From Nitzschia sp. DOCU1 (Eukaryota > Bacillariophyta > Bacillariophyceae > Bacillariales > Bacillariaceae): a stretch of 64,000 nt of DNA. Within the stretch, counting starts at the first letter, position 1; the number at the start of each line of letters is the position of its first letter. The notes under the pieces were generated by a model. It ran no database searches and was not told where the DNA came from. It saw only the letters and a list, made by a program, of their open reading frames with translations. The stretch covers positions 2,666,001 through 2,730,000 of the forward strand of contig OX595992.1 in NCBI GenBank assembly GCA_951394045.1, given 5' to 3'. The position numbers and the translations under genes were made by a program. Shown here in pieces: positions 21,516 through 34,414 of this stretch.

Positions 21516-23178
21516 AACCTCTTCGGAATTCCGCGACTCTGCTCAAGCTGCTTTGGCACACTTTCACGCCAACTCTCAGGGACTGCTGGATGGTAATCGA
21601 TGAGATGATGTCTTGCATGGAAACAAAAGACTCATCTTAAAGCATGCTCCACCATCCAGACAGCCACCGGATTCCCTTCATTCAATCCAGCAGTAGAAAC
21701 GATCATGACGGCAATGCCGAATCACTTCTGCTCAATCTGAACTAACTCGCTGTTTGACAAACACCCGTGACGACACAAAAGCCATTTTATCAATTCTCCA
21801 TGTCAACACAAGCAACAATGATGAATAATAACTAGAGATCGAATAATACTGCTGCTGGAACGGCTATATAGCGCCAATCAAGGAGTTTATACACAGGCAG
21901 TGGTAAGAGTACAGCTGCAGTAATCGAGAATTGCTCGCAAATGAGAGTTTGACAGTGAAAGAATTGATTTTTGTGTTGCGCCTTTGTCGCCGCTCATCCA
22001 ATTCATCGACAAATTTTGACCAATTCGACTTTATGGCGAGCGGCTTGCGCACCGCGCAAGCCGGCAAAAGATTGTTCCCAGCGGTAAATCTCATTCCTTG
22101 ATACAACCGAAACAGCGATTTTTGGCTTATCGGCGACTACAATGCCTGCAATTACAACCCCAATACGGCAGTGAGTCAAAGTTTATGAGAGCACCCGGTC
22201 ATTTAAGCTAAACGGCCTGTGAGTTGAGAAAAGCCAGAAAAGGGTCGATTTTCGGGCTCTTTTGGGGCTCAATTTGTCGAGTCCTGAAATCGACAAATCG
22301 TAAATTTCACAAAGCAAGCGCAGCTGCTGTAGGCGGATTTGGACAATGTCACTCGCTCAAGTCTGGTCAGGGATGTTTCGAATAACGCACATAGTTATGA
22401 ATCAAAGCCTGAAAGCAACAAGGGCTGCCGCAGGTTGGCTTGCAAACTAGTGCCATGGTCGTTGATTTGGTGGGGGTCGAAAATCGCTGAAAACCAACGA
22501 TGTAAGAGTCATTTCGCTTTGGGCCTTTTTCGACTCAATGGAGCTTTTCGAAAAGGAAAGCCCTCCGATGGTCTGGACGCCGCCAGGAGTCGGACTTCCA
22601 TGCGATTGACGCATTCGATCCAAGCATTCGACCATTCCGAACCAACGAAAATGCTTCACATTCAAAGACAGCGGCAGAGAGGGAGAGTGAACCGCAAAGT
22701 CAACACAAGACGGTAGGCGAGACGAAGCATCATCATGCCAGCCGTATACCGCCCCTCATACTTTTGGCCTTTCAGGCGATTCAACGATTTTCTTGCAATT
22801 GGATGCAGTGGTGCTGGGGCAAGCAAGTTGGATGGGCGCGTCGGCGGGAGGCCACATCGAGAGCGGGCATCATCATGGATCGTCCACTCTCTCAAGTTCC
22901 CACGAGCACTGGCTGCCATCACTCAAAGATACTCCCCTCATCTCGGATGACGAGTATCTTTGTCATTATTCAAACAACGACAATCCAATGGTTGTCAAAG
23001 TCAAGTCGACGGAACATTTGATGAGCGTCGTGCATGGCTTCGGGGACGCTGCATGCCAACGTAGCTAGCGTCATGAATCTCTCTTGGAGACCATGCTGGA
23101 ATCAACGTACTACTACCAGAAGAACACTATGAAATCATCTTGATGTATTACCTATGTATGTTATACAACGAAACTTGG
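21516..23178. other. Spacer between the duplicated blocks and 3' flank of copy B
   Basis: 21516-22785 is unique in the window and has no supported gene. Small inverted repeats (for example around 22275-22305, TTTGTCGA and TCGACAAA type) are visible. 22786-23178 matches copy A downstream of its LNR gene and is probably 3' untranslated and flanking sequence. Confidence 0.45.
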
Positions 23179-26100
23179 TTATGGTGCCGGGGCGGCGGTA
23201 GGATATGAGGACGGAAACTCGGAAGGATACGAGGACGGAAACGCGGAAGGATACGAGGACGGCGACTCGGTACTTGGTGGTTGGTCTGAGAAGAGCGGTC
23301 GCTTGGTGCTGGGTTCCGCAGAAGGGGCGTCAGAGGGCTTGCTGGACGGGGGCGGCGTATCGAACACGAAAGCAGCAGCAGCGCCTGCTGCTGGACCAGT
23401 CCAACCACCACCACCTGGTGGCATTGGTGATACACCGCATGGGGGTGTGGGTGCCGTCGATGGATTACCTGCGACGCATGGGGTAGGGGCGCAATCTCCA
23501 CCGTCTGTAACAGTCCGACGTGAGAAAAGAGAAAAGCTGGACAAGAAAAGTAGCAAAAACACTGCTGGTAGACGTACCATATTCGCATGCAGAAATATTA
23601 TTGTAAGAATCACACCAGCCATCGCCTGAATCAAAAACTTCGTTAGTATTCTCGGAAGGCATTGACCGGCATTGGAAAGAGTTAGTACCTACCAACCGAA
23701 GAGGGATTACCACCTGCGAGATCGCATTGAGGAATACAGACACCATCCCCGAGATAGTCCGAAGTTTGCAATGGGTCACAGCACAAATAACCACCAACAC
23801 CGCAGTCGTATATTGGGTTACTAGGGCCGCAGGTATTTTCACAACAATCCCCGCCGTCTGGTGAAAACAAGAGTCGGACGCGGCGCGAGGTAAGGGAATC
23901 TTAAGTCATCGATTGCCACTGATTGTAAAAGACTGTGGGAGCGGGAGACTTACCATATCTGCATTCAGCAATATTATTCATAAGATCACACTCGCCATCG
24001 CCTGAATCAAAGACGCCGTGAGTATATAGTACTTGGCATGCGTCGAATGGCATCGCAAACAGGTAGTACTTACTGATAAAAGAGGCATAACCACCGGCAG
24101 CAGGACATCCCTGACATAAATCCTCCCCAAGATAGTACAAAGTTTCCGACGGATCGCAGCACGCATAACCAGCAACACCGCAATCATATTCTGCGTTAGA
24201 GTCGCAGGTATTTGGACAACAATCCCCGCCGTCTGGTCAAAACAAGAGTCGGACGCGGCGCAACGGAAGGGAATCTTGAGTCATCTATTGCACCTGATTG
24301 TAGAAGACTGTGGGAGTGGGAGACTTACCATATTTGCATGCAGCATTCATATTTTCCATATCACACCAGCCATCCCCTGAACCAAGACTTCGTGAGTATA
24401 CTTTGCATGCGTCGACTGGCATCATCGGAAAAGAGTTTGTACTCACTGAACCACGGGCGATAACCACCTGCGTTTTTGCATTGGATACATAAACTATCCC
24501 CAAGATAGTCCGAAGTTTGCAATGGGTCACAGCACGTATAACCAGCGTTACCGCAATCTGCGTTAGAGTCGCAGGTATTTGGACAACAATCCCCGCCGTC
24601 TGGTCAGGGCAAGAGTTCGACGCGGCGCAAGGGAAGGTGTTCGTGAGTCATCAATTGCGACTGATTGTAAAAGACTAATATGCTCGTGGGAGACTTACCA
24701 TATCCGCATATAGCATTATTATTCTCATCATCACAATAGCCATCGCCTGAACCAAGACTTCGTGAGTATACTTTGCATGCGTCGACTGGCATCATCGGAA
24801 AAGAGTTTGTACTCACTGATCCACGGGAGATAACCACCTGCGTTTTCGCATTGGAGACAGATACCATCCCCAAGATAGTCCGAAGTTTGCAATGGGTCGC
24901 AGCACGTATAACCAACAACGCCGCAATCATATTCTGCGTTAGAGTCGCAGGTATTTGGACAACAATCCCCGCCGTCTGGTCAGGACAAGAGTTCGACGCG
25001 GCGCAAGGTAAGCATTGCGACTGATTGTAAGAGACTATGGTCGTGGGAGACTTACCATATTTGCATATAGCATTATTATTCTCATCATCACACCAGCCAT
25101 CGCCTGAACCAAGACTTCGTAAGTATACTCTAGGCATGCGTCGACTGACATCGGAAAGAGTTAGTACTCACCGACGTATTGAGGAACACCACCGAGAGCA
25201 GGACATCCCACACATATACCATCCCCAAGATAGTCCGAAGTTTGCGACGGGTCGCAGCAGCCATAACCCTCAAAACCGCATGTAAATCGTGCTCTTGGGT
25301 TGCAGGTACTTTCACAACAATCCCCGCCGTCTGGTCAGGACAGGACGCGGCACAAGGTAAGGTTTTCTTGAATCATCAATTGCGACTATTGATTGCAAAA
25401 ACCGTTGGTGGTAGACTTACCATAATCACAGTCAGCATTATTATTTATTGAAATACACCATCCATCGCCTGAAAAGAAAATTTTGTTAGTATCCTTGGGA
25501 CCAGTATTGCTCGGCATCGGATAGCATCTCGACGTACCGACCAAGTCAATATAACCGAGGCAATTGCGTAGGGGATTCTTCAATTCTGCTGGGTCCTGGC
25601 AATCGTATCCAAAAGCGCCACAGAAAAATGCATCGCAGGTTGTTGCACAGCAATCTCCACCGTCTTGTCAAGTGAGAGACAGAAGTGGCAAGGTAAGGGG
25701 CCAATAAGTCATTAAATGCAACTCATGCGATAGACGTACCATAAGCACAATCAGCATTGTTGTTTTCAAAATTACAAAATCCATCGCCTGAAACAAAAAC
25801 TTAGTTAGTATCCTTGGAGGAATGTTGGCCGGCATCGAATAGGATCTCTACTCACCGATCGAGATAACATCACCATTGCAACTTTGGAACAAAGGCAACA
25901 CGTCTGGGTCCTGGCAATCATATCCAAACCAACCACAGGTAAATGTGTTGCAGGTTATCGCACAGCAATCTCCATCGTCTTGTCAAGTCGGAGTCCGAGG
26001 AAGTGGCAAGGTAAGCGGCCGACATTGAGTTGTTAAATGCGACTCATGCGGTAGACGTACCATATGCACAATCAGGATTGTTGTTATCAAAATTACAAAA

Positions 26101-29100
26101 TCCATCGCCTGAAACAAAAACTTAGTTAGTATCCTTGGAGCGGAATATTGGCCGACATCGGATAGGATCTCTACTCACCGATCGAGTTAACATCACCATT
26201 GCAGCTTTGGAACAAAGGCAACGCGTCTGGGTCTTGGCAATCATATGCAGGAATACCACACAAGTCTCCGTTGCAGGTAATGAAACAGCAATCTCCACCG
26301 TCTGATCAAGACAGAGTCCGACGTGGCAAAAGGTAAGGGGTCATTGAGACATTCATTGCAAATCATGCGATAGACGTACCATAAGCACAATCAGCATTGT
26401 TGTTTTCAAAATCACAAAATCCATCGCCTGAAACAAAAACTTAGTTAGTATCCTCGGAGCGGAATATTGGCCGGCATCGGAGAGGATCGCTGCTTACCAA
26501 TCCCTTCAATAAAACCATTGCAACGTCCTAGCAAATCCAACACGTCTGGGTCTTGGCAATCATATCCAAGCCAACCACACAAGTCCCCGTTGCAGGTAAT
26601 GGAACAGCAATCTCCACCGTCTGATCAAGACAGAGTCCGACGTGGCACAAGGTAAGGGGTCATTGAGACATTAATTGCGACTGATTGCAATCCAATGGTT
26701 GCAGACGTACCATAATTGCACGCAGCATTATTGTTTTCTAAATCACACCACCCATCGCCTGAACCGAAAAGTTCGTGAGCATCCTTGCGGGCAGCTCCAT
26801 TGGCATCGGATAGGATCCCTACCACTTACCGATCCAAAGAAACTTGCAGGCATTCGAAGGGGGGCTATTGCTGCATGGGTCAACACATGGATACCCAACG
26901 ACGCCGCAATCCCAGTAGGGGCTTGAGTCCATGCAAGTATCTTCGCAACAATCACCCCCATCATAGCCGCAGGCTGCATTGTTCAAAACTGAGTCGCACC
27001 ATCCTACAGTCGGGCGTTGTCCGAATTCAAATCGAATGAGTGTACTGCCCGATGTTCGAAACCCCCCACTCTCTACTCACCGTCCCCACAAAACGAAGTT
27101 GGCTGACAAAATGGGTTCGCTGTACAAATTGCCTTTGATTCGATGGTCGTAGGGCAAGAATTGGAGACGCCAGTTCTCTCGGCTGCCATTGGATCGACGC
27201 CGTTACCGGTGTCCACAAAGTTATCCAAGTGACAGGCATACCCAAACTGTCCGCATACATAGGTCAACCCAGTCTGGCATTCTGATGCACAACAATCACC
27301 GCCATCTAGTAGGAAAGGAGAAAAGATGGAGATGCCCAGGAAGGATGAGAAAGACCGACCAGTTTGACTGGCGTCAAACTCGCCCACAAAGCAGCAGTGT
27401 TCTTACCATAGCCACAGTTTAGCACATTGTATATGTATTCCGGAGGATCCGTGTTCGGGATTGTAGCACGATCACAATAACCATCCTATTGGAGTTCATC
27501 ATGTTGGAGCAAAGCAACAGATGGGTGAGGAATAAGAAGATAACACAAAGAAGGAAAACGCAAAAAGGGACTTCACGATCCAGCAGGCATCCATCCAGCG
27601 GCCGCAGCCTGGCAACGAATCGGCTAAAGCTGTGCCGGCGCGCAAGTACGTGTTGTCTGTCTGTCGTTTGTGTGTGTCTGTACAACCATTGCACTTACTC
27701 CAATGTAATGTTCCGTCCCAGGCGGCACAACACAGTTGGGATACTTCAAAAAATTGAGGATGGAAGCATCAAGGGCTGCCATAGAAGGAGCCCCTGTTAG
27801 CTGCCCAACCCAAGCGAGAATAATGGTGTTATCGAATTGAAGCTGTCCCCCCTGAAGCCTTCGGCCACTTGCGAATACTTCCGCGTAGCCTTCTTGAAAC
27901 TCATCTTCTCGGATGGCGCGGTAGGGAGCGTCCCCTGGACAGAAGCACCCATCGATCTTGCTTTGCGTTCTTCGTCGATCTGGAACTAGATCATCTAATC
28001 GCCGATTACGTCGATCGTCGAACAAGTCTCCATTGGGACGGCAGCCCCGGCAACTGCCTTCGAGTTTCAAGAAGAAACGCACTCGGGGAAAACCATTCTC
28101 GTCGATTTCTGCTAGCGTCTCGTGGTCGATGGAAAGGATCGTTTCCGGACGACGAAAGAGCACGTCACAGTAATCGGCAGAGAGTTCAGTATACTCTGAA
28201 ATGAAAGTCTTACTGATCAAGTCTTCGTCGTTGCTTGTTACATCTCCGCTAACATAGGCGTCAATGACAATCGTCGTGGAGAAATCGCTTTCCTCAAAAG
28301 CGCATGGCACAATTCTCACTTCCTCGAGCGTCGCGTTGTCAATAAAGGGAAGGCTAGATAGGGCGAGCAAGACCTGGTCTTGCGAAGGCTCGAGCCTTGT
28401 CGAATTTGGCGGGCAGAAGCAGCTTTCAACTCTCGCTTTGAGAAGGCCTGAAGACCCTTGATTGTCTGCACCGCCTTCTTGCAGGTTACGACGGCGGCCA
28501 GAGGTTTGGTCGAACAAACCCGAATCGCTCGTGCACCCTCGACAGGTGCCCGACACTTGAAGAAGCACTAAGTTCTCCGCAGAACCCGAGACGGGTACAG
28601 TTAGGTTGAGGTCCCCAGTAAACGTTTGGTTGAGATCACCGGTAGGCGCTACGGTCGGGGCGAAGGTCGGTGCCAAGGATGACATCTGGGCTCGTCTCTC
28701 TGGTGCAAACAGGATGCGAGTCGATCGCTTTCGATTTCCTTGGCCCGTACTGTTAACAACATTCCCTTCATTAATCGTCACGTTTGAAGAGATTTCAAAA
28801 TCATCCGTCAGGTGCCGAAAGAAACTATCGCAAAACCCCTCTGAAATAGCTTGGTTGTAGCTGTCCACAAACGTCCGGCCAAGCTGATTCAGCTGGTCTT
28901 GAGTGTCGACAGATCCGTTTATGTTCAATACTACAGCCGACCGGAAGGAAGTCAAGAACCTGCAATCTGCGACTTCGCTAATAGTCTCCAGCTCAAATCG
29001 ATTCACAAGTGCTTGATAGTTTTGGACCACCTCCGGCTCACTTGGACCCAACTCAATTGGCGATGTTGCACTACAGTAGCACGTCGGGTCAAGTTGTTGC

Positions 29101-32100
29101 AGGCTTCGAAGCGTTCGGTGCTGCTTCCATGCCAGCCTGCGCTCGCGACTCGGCGTTCGGCGAAAAGCCTCCGGGTCGTATACGGGAATAGTTTCGTTGC
29201 AGTCACCTCGACACGTCCCCACCACAGAAAACTCAAAGGAAACTTTAGACACGTCGTCAGAAATATGGTAAAAGAGAGCTTCAGCACTAGATAGCCGCCG
29301 GAAGTATGGGTCACAATACCGCCGGGCGAGGCCATTGTACCCTTTGACAAACTGAGTCTCCAGCAAGGCGATATCGTCTTCCGACACAGCTGTCGTATTC
29401 GGGATGAGATCATACTCTACTACGACGACTGCAGAGAAAACACTGAAGCTTGAGCCACAGTCAACTTCCTTCGTTTGCATCACATCAGCAACTTGAGTTG
29501 TAGTCGTAATGCCCGTATCTGGCACGAATTGGGAGATTGCAATATCCTGAGTCCCGCCCGAATCAAGAAGGACATCTCTTAGAGCCTCCGTCAAGGGACC
29601 AATCAGCCCCCGGTCTCGTACACCTTGCTGCGTGGTTTCAACTGGGCAAAGGCAATTGGTAGAGTTTTGAACGTCGACCTTGCCAAATAGTTGCCCATCG
29701 CAACCATAACATTCAAATGTCACTAGAAGATGGAGCTCCACATCGTCGCTTGTTTGGGCTGTGCCAGGCAGCCGGCGGTTGCGTTGTTGCTTAGTGTTCG
29801 CATCATCAGGGAGAACGGTCAAGATATTCCGGCGGGCCAGGTCGCACGTTCCCTCCGCGAAGCTAGCCGCTTCATGAAAACTTATTAAAAAGTTTGCGAT
29901 TATGGTATCTTGCTCTTCAGTAGAAACAGCTGCTCCAGCCATTTCGGGATCTCGCGTAAGAAACACGCTAACTGAAGCAGTGTGTTGCTGTACAAGATCT
30001 TCGACAGCACCTGGTGTACAGTTTGCGACCCGGTATACGTCGACCACATCCAAGAGGTCCCCGAGTGCAGTCGTTTGATTCCTGGAGTTGTATGCTTCCA
30101 TAAAAGCTACGCGCGAGGGCCCCGGACAGACGCATGGGTTGGCCAGTTCTCGTCGATTCTCTCCAAGGTTCTTGGCAGACTCTTGGGTCCGGCGGAAGAG
30201 CTCCACCGGAACAGTGTTACATCCCTCACAAGAGCCAACTAGCTGGACAATGACTTCGACTTCCGAGCTTGTAGTTCCGCCTTCGTGGATCTCGATCAAA
30301 TCCACCCGAGTCATTGTTCGAAACGCCCCTTTCTGATCACAGGTTGCCACGGCCGTGTAGGTTTCGGCAAGATCGGAAAGAACTGGACCGAGCCATTCTT
30401 CCAAGCCCCCATTCACATTGTTTTTATCCAGTCGAATCGCCCAAAAGAGGCCATCAAAGGACACAGGACCGTTGGTTTGGGAGACACATAGAGGCTCGAC
30501 AGTTGGAGAGAATGAAGGGGCGGCCGATATACTTGGAGGAATCGTAGGACCCCCCAGAGAAGGGGGCCGTGTACCAGGGGCCGGAGTAACACCGCCTGGG
30601 ACCGGTGTAGAGAGTGGAACAGGGTTAGGTGTCGCCTGAGAAGCAGGTCTAGCTGTCGTCTGAGGGAGGGGACTAGGCGTTGGCGGTGTTTCTCTTGGTG
30701 GAAACGTTGGTCTTTCAGGTTTACTATCTCCCAAATCCCTGCGATCATTCTGTTGCAACTGCTGAGAGGTCAAAGAGAAGTAGAAGGTCAGGGTCGTTCC
30801 ACCAGACAGAAGATCCAAACCCTCCGAACGCAATAGGGAAACGCGATCGCCAACGGTCAACGAAACAAAAGCAGTTGGCGAATCCAAAACGTCTCCTACG
30901 GGCAGACTATTCTTCTTGGTGGTTGCAGTCTTCAAATTTCGACTCGGATCTTCGACAGTCTCGAAAATCAGGCGATATTGCTGTTCATGTGGTGCCAATA
31001 AGAACCTGTACATCACATGTGCCCCATGCTGATCGAGAATCTGGTGCTGAGTGGTGTCAGAAGCCGGAAGGAAAGCCGATGCTCGACCAGCCGAAAACAA
31101 GAACTGACGGTCAGCAGGACGATTGAGAGCTGTGCCCAGCACAATGCCAACATGGCGGGCACTCATTTTTCTTGAAATCTGGTCAAGAAGTATCCTTCTC
31201 GAAGAGAGCTTGGCCATGTTCTTGGTGCCCTCCCCGTCACCACCAGCAAATCCTGTACTAAGGGATTTGTTGTTGTTGTTGGTAGTGAGGCGGCGGGGGG
31301 CGCCTCCCTTTTTCTTCGTGAAAGCCTCAAGAAAATCGAGTTTCAAAGCTTTCATTGCGGTCATTAGTTCTTCTTCATGGCTATTAGAGCCACGGCCCTC
31401 TTCCATTACTTGGAGGTATTCGGTGGCCCGTCTATCTCGTTGTCCATCTTTGGGCATGCCTTTTGCCATCGTTTCTACGAAGTGAGGAGCAGAAGGAGTC
31501 TGCAAAGACAACAGCTCCACTGGTGCTAGCTGTACTGTGTTCTTCGATCTGCGAGCATTCTCGATCCTCTCCCTCATCATGGCCTTGACGTCCTCCAGTT
31601 TCAGAGCCGCCCTGCCTGCAAATTCAGCTTCTTTCTGACGACGGCCAACGCCCCGAGCTGGAGAATCTCCGGCGCCATATCGTTTTCTCTATCGTCGCGG
31701 CAACGAGGAGTGAGTTCGCGACGGTAGAACAGCAGTCTTCGTAGTAGGAACTTACTTTCTCGCTTTGTTTCACAACCTTGTTATCGAAGCCTCGTAAAAT
31801 CTGTTGCAACTCTTCTTGGTGGAAGACGATGCGGCCCCGAGCACCGATCATCAACCCTTCGTCGGCTGCAACTCCTCCAGAGATGCGGTCGCGCTGCATT
31901 CTTCTTCCAGCAGCAGCATGCACGTCTTCTCGTACATGGTGATCAGGAGCATCAACTGCTTCTTGCCCATCTTTTTCCACCTCGTCGGGGGGGAGAACAG
32001 ACTCAATTCGCCAGGAGATTCCAGCATCTTTCCAGTGACGATCGAGCCCTCCAATCTCAAGATAGACTGGGAGGGGTTTCTCGTCGGAATGAGACAACGG

Positions 32101-32286
32101 CTTTACATTTCCAGACAACTTGTTTGCCGCCGCGGTCTTTTCTGCTGTTGCATTACGATGAATCGCTTTGCCGCCTATATCCTCGGCAAGAATCATATCA
32201 ATGCGAGCGAACAAAACGAGCACCAGGAACGAGCAGAGACGAGGATATGCTCCAGCAGCAGCTGCTGCACATTTGCTGACCGCCAT
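23179..32286 (-). CDS. Giant secreted LNR-repeat protein, copy B
   Basis: I model 25 exons (minus strand): 32286-31756, 31688-27699, 27485-27407, 27305-27081, 27003-26830, 26758-26711, 26620-26498, 26427-26380, 26301-26179, 26108-26061, 25978-25856, 25787-25740, 25663-25538, 25468-25421, 25330-25172, 25103-25056, 24975-24817, 24746-24699, 24599-24447, 24376-24329, 24232-24074, 24001-23954, 23857-23693, 23625-23578, 23504-23179. The sum is 7095 nt, 2364 aa, in frame throughout. Architecture is as in copy A: signal peptide, Pro-rich linker, five Cys-motif repeats, LNR repeats (twelve here), Ser/Pro/Thr tail. It lacks the second LNR of copy A (an in-frame difference of 192 nt in exon 4) but has ten exon-pair cassettes instead of seven. 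The last LNR is degenerate, with GGDCAPTPC instead of GGDCC. Probably exported; function unknown. Confidence 0.85.
23504..26758 (-). repeat. Ten exon-pair LNR cassettes in copy B
   Basis: The 48-nt exons start at 26758, 26427, 26108, 25787, 25468, 25103, 24746, 24376, 24001 and 23625, each followed by a DGGDC exon. Cassettes are 310-380 bp long and in the same phase. Those at 24746 and 24376 are very alike, including intron sequence around 24750-24820 and 24380-24450, so part of the expansion looks recent. Confidence 0.85.
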
Positions 32287-33052
32287 CGTTCTATGTGAAC
32301 TTTAAAGCAACAAATATTCGAATAGTGTAAAAGTAAACAGGATATTGCTCAAGTTGAGAGCAGCACCTCTTTTCACTCGAAAGATGAAATGAGAATCTGC
32401 GGTGTGGAAGATTGGAAAAGCCCCTTTGGCGAAGCCATCTTTCTCGTGCTGGTCGTAATCATCACAGAACAGCTCCCGTGGTGAAGAGAAAATGCGAACG
32501 GCCATCTGGCTCAACATTCATTGTACTATCCGGTCCTCTCGTGGAATAAAATGCGAACAACGACTCCACCTGCAGCTCGGCAGATAGTAAAGATGCGGGA
32601 ACGACCCTCCAGTAGGTGAATAAACCAAATTCATCAGAATGATCCTATGAACGCAACATACCTATGATGTCTACTATCAGTCCGCGCATGTAGAAGCAGT
32701 ACCGCAGGGGAAGATTTCGACGACGACGACTTCTCGGCCTGGGACGCCTTGCAAAGGCTCTCTCTAGTAGTGAGGCTTCGACAAGGTTGGCTGATGCATA
32801 CAAGTCTGAAATGCATAGTGCCACACCAGAACTCATCAGGGTAAATGACCATCACTCTTCCTACACTAATGGGGTAGCAGTTCTAAGAGTGGGAACAAAG
32901 AAGTAGCTTTCTCTATTCGCGTTACTTTCTGACCATAACTCTTCAAGGCTACCCAGTAGCGCTCAAAGAGGAACGGGAAACTGGCATCGTCAAAGTAGAT
33001 TAAAAAGGTCTTGAGAAGTGTCTATAAAAGAATATTGCGTATAGCAAGCTTC
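32287..33052. other. Intergenic between the LNR gene and the plastid gene, copy B
   Basis: About 770 bp matching 14479-15261 with small differences. No gene is supported. Confidence 0.5.
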
Positions 33053-33770
33053 TTACTTCTTTCCGTTTCCAGTGTAATCGATTTCACCAAAGAAATCTTC
33101 GGATTCATCGTAGTTTCCGAATTGTTGCAACCACAAGGTCAAAATGGCCCAGTGAACAACGAACAAGACGGCCAACAGACGAATGTCGTCAACTCCAAAC
33201 CATTCACTGGTTCCATCCGTGGCAACGGCAGCTGTGCTAGACAGAATGGCGGGAACGGCTCCGGCAAGTCCGGCAATGATTCCGCTCTTGGGAAGGGAGT
33301 TCAAGGCCATGGTCATGGGAGCAGCAGCCTGGCGGATGCCGAAGGCTGTAACGTTAAATGACAAACAAAAGGGCGGGAAAGGGATACATGGTGAGTAAAC
33401 GATTCATAACACCAATAGACGATAGAGTTCCGTGACCGTTGCACAAACCGCGGATAATGGACGTTAACAATTACTTGCGACGCAAAGCCCTCGGATACGA
33501 TAAAAGCAACGGCATCTTGACTTCAGGGAAGACAAGAAATGCGTCTAATCGATTAATCAATCAAAGCTAAGAATGCTGATCATATCCGATCATGAAGAGA
33601 CTCAAGAGCCCGCCGCCCCACCCGTTCCGGCATGTCCAACAAAGCTTTCCTCCCAACAACGAGAAAAACAACAAGCGCCATCACAAAAACCTACCAGCGG
33701 CTTGGTTGACAGGCACAAAGGCATTAGCCGAAACCAAAAGGGCAAGGAACGCAAGGATAGACTTCATCAT
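33053..33770 (-). CDS. Small plastid membrane protein with bipartite presequence
   Basis: Two exons, 33770-33695 and 33345-33053, give 122 aa. The intron is 349 nt (donor GTAGGT, acceptor TTACAG). Exon 1 encodes a signal peptide with the diatom plastid motif at its end (SANAFVP). An Ala-rich thylakoid transfer segment follows, with a likely cleavage after STAAVA. The mature part is then about 55 aa: a short acidic N-terminus, one membrane span ([18 protein letters not shown]) and an acidic, Lys-ended tail. Topology and size resemble single-span photosystem subunits such as PsbW or PsbX, but I cannot assign a name. It is transcribed away from the silaffin-like gene with 644 bp between the start codons. 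Confidence 0.75.
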
Positions 33771-34414
33771 GGTTGCAGTATTAGTTACAAGGTTTGGCTA
33801 ATAAAAAAAGATGCCTCCCATTTTCGATTCCCCTTCCGGCGCTTGCGTACGCAGCTTGCGGTTCAAGCCATGATGTCGCGATCTTTCATGGTTCAAGATG
33901 CGCCTTGGGTGACCGACCCGAAGGACGGACGCCGCGCTCCGGAGTTCTCAAATCAAAGGTTGAGAACTAATCCTGACGTCACCGATCAACAGACTACTGG
34001 TACGGGTTCCTTTGAAGGAATCTTCCTTGCATGGAATCTTCAATTTTAGTCAACCGGAGGAATATCCAAAAAGCTTCGGAAAAATTTCTGCATTCCCGTG
34101 AGGATTCCCCCATTCGTGTGAGCTACAAAAATGCGAGCACCGACATCGTGCGCGAGCAAAGCCATCCCCCGCCGTGTTTCTTGGGAACTCGCCACAAATC
34201 CGGATCGATCCCTTGTGCGAGTCATTCCAGCCGCAGTTTGGCGACGGTACAATTGCAATGGGAGCTTTTTGCAAGCAACCCCACAACCTTTTCTCCTTTT
34301 GCCCACAGTTTGACATTACCAAGTTTTGTTGTTTGATTGCTTCTTGTTGACAACGACGAAAGACTACTACGCTACAACTAATACTGCTGTTTCAAAACGC
34401 TCAGCACCACTATC
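33771..34414. promoter_or_regulatory. Divergent intergenic region with a TGACGTCA site
   Basis: This is the shared upstream region of the small plastid protein gene (minus) and the silaffin-like gene (plus). A perfect TGACGTCA lies at 33974-33981. No gene is supported inside, although several open frames of 86-158 codons overlap it. Confidence 0.45.

Larger units (their letters stand above)
22786..33710. repeat. Copy B of the tandem segmental duplication
   Basis: This block has the same gene order and orientation as copy A. It retains the complete small plastid membrane protein gene with its presequence exon at the right end and lacks the gypsy insertion. It is longer than copy A without the element, mainly because its LNR gene has three more exon-pair cassettes. 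Confidence 0.9.

Noticed and set aside
5641..33710. The tandem copies as two alleles joined by misassembly
   Set aside because: The order is a clean direct tandem with a unique spacer, the gene structures differ in exon number, and the flanks differ. It cannot be fully excluded without reads, so it is kept as a refutation test.
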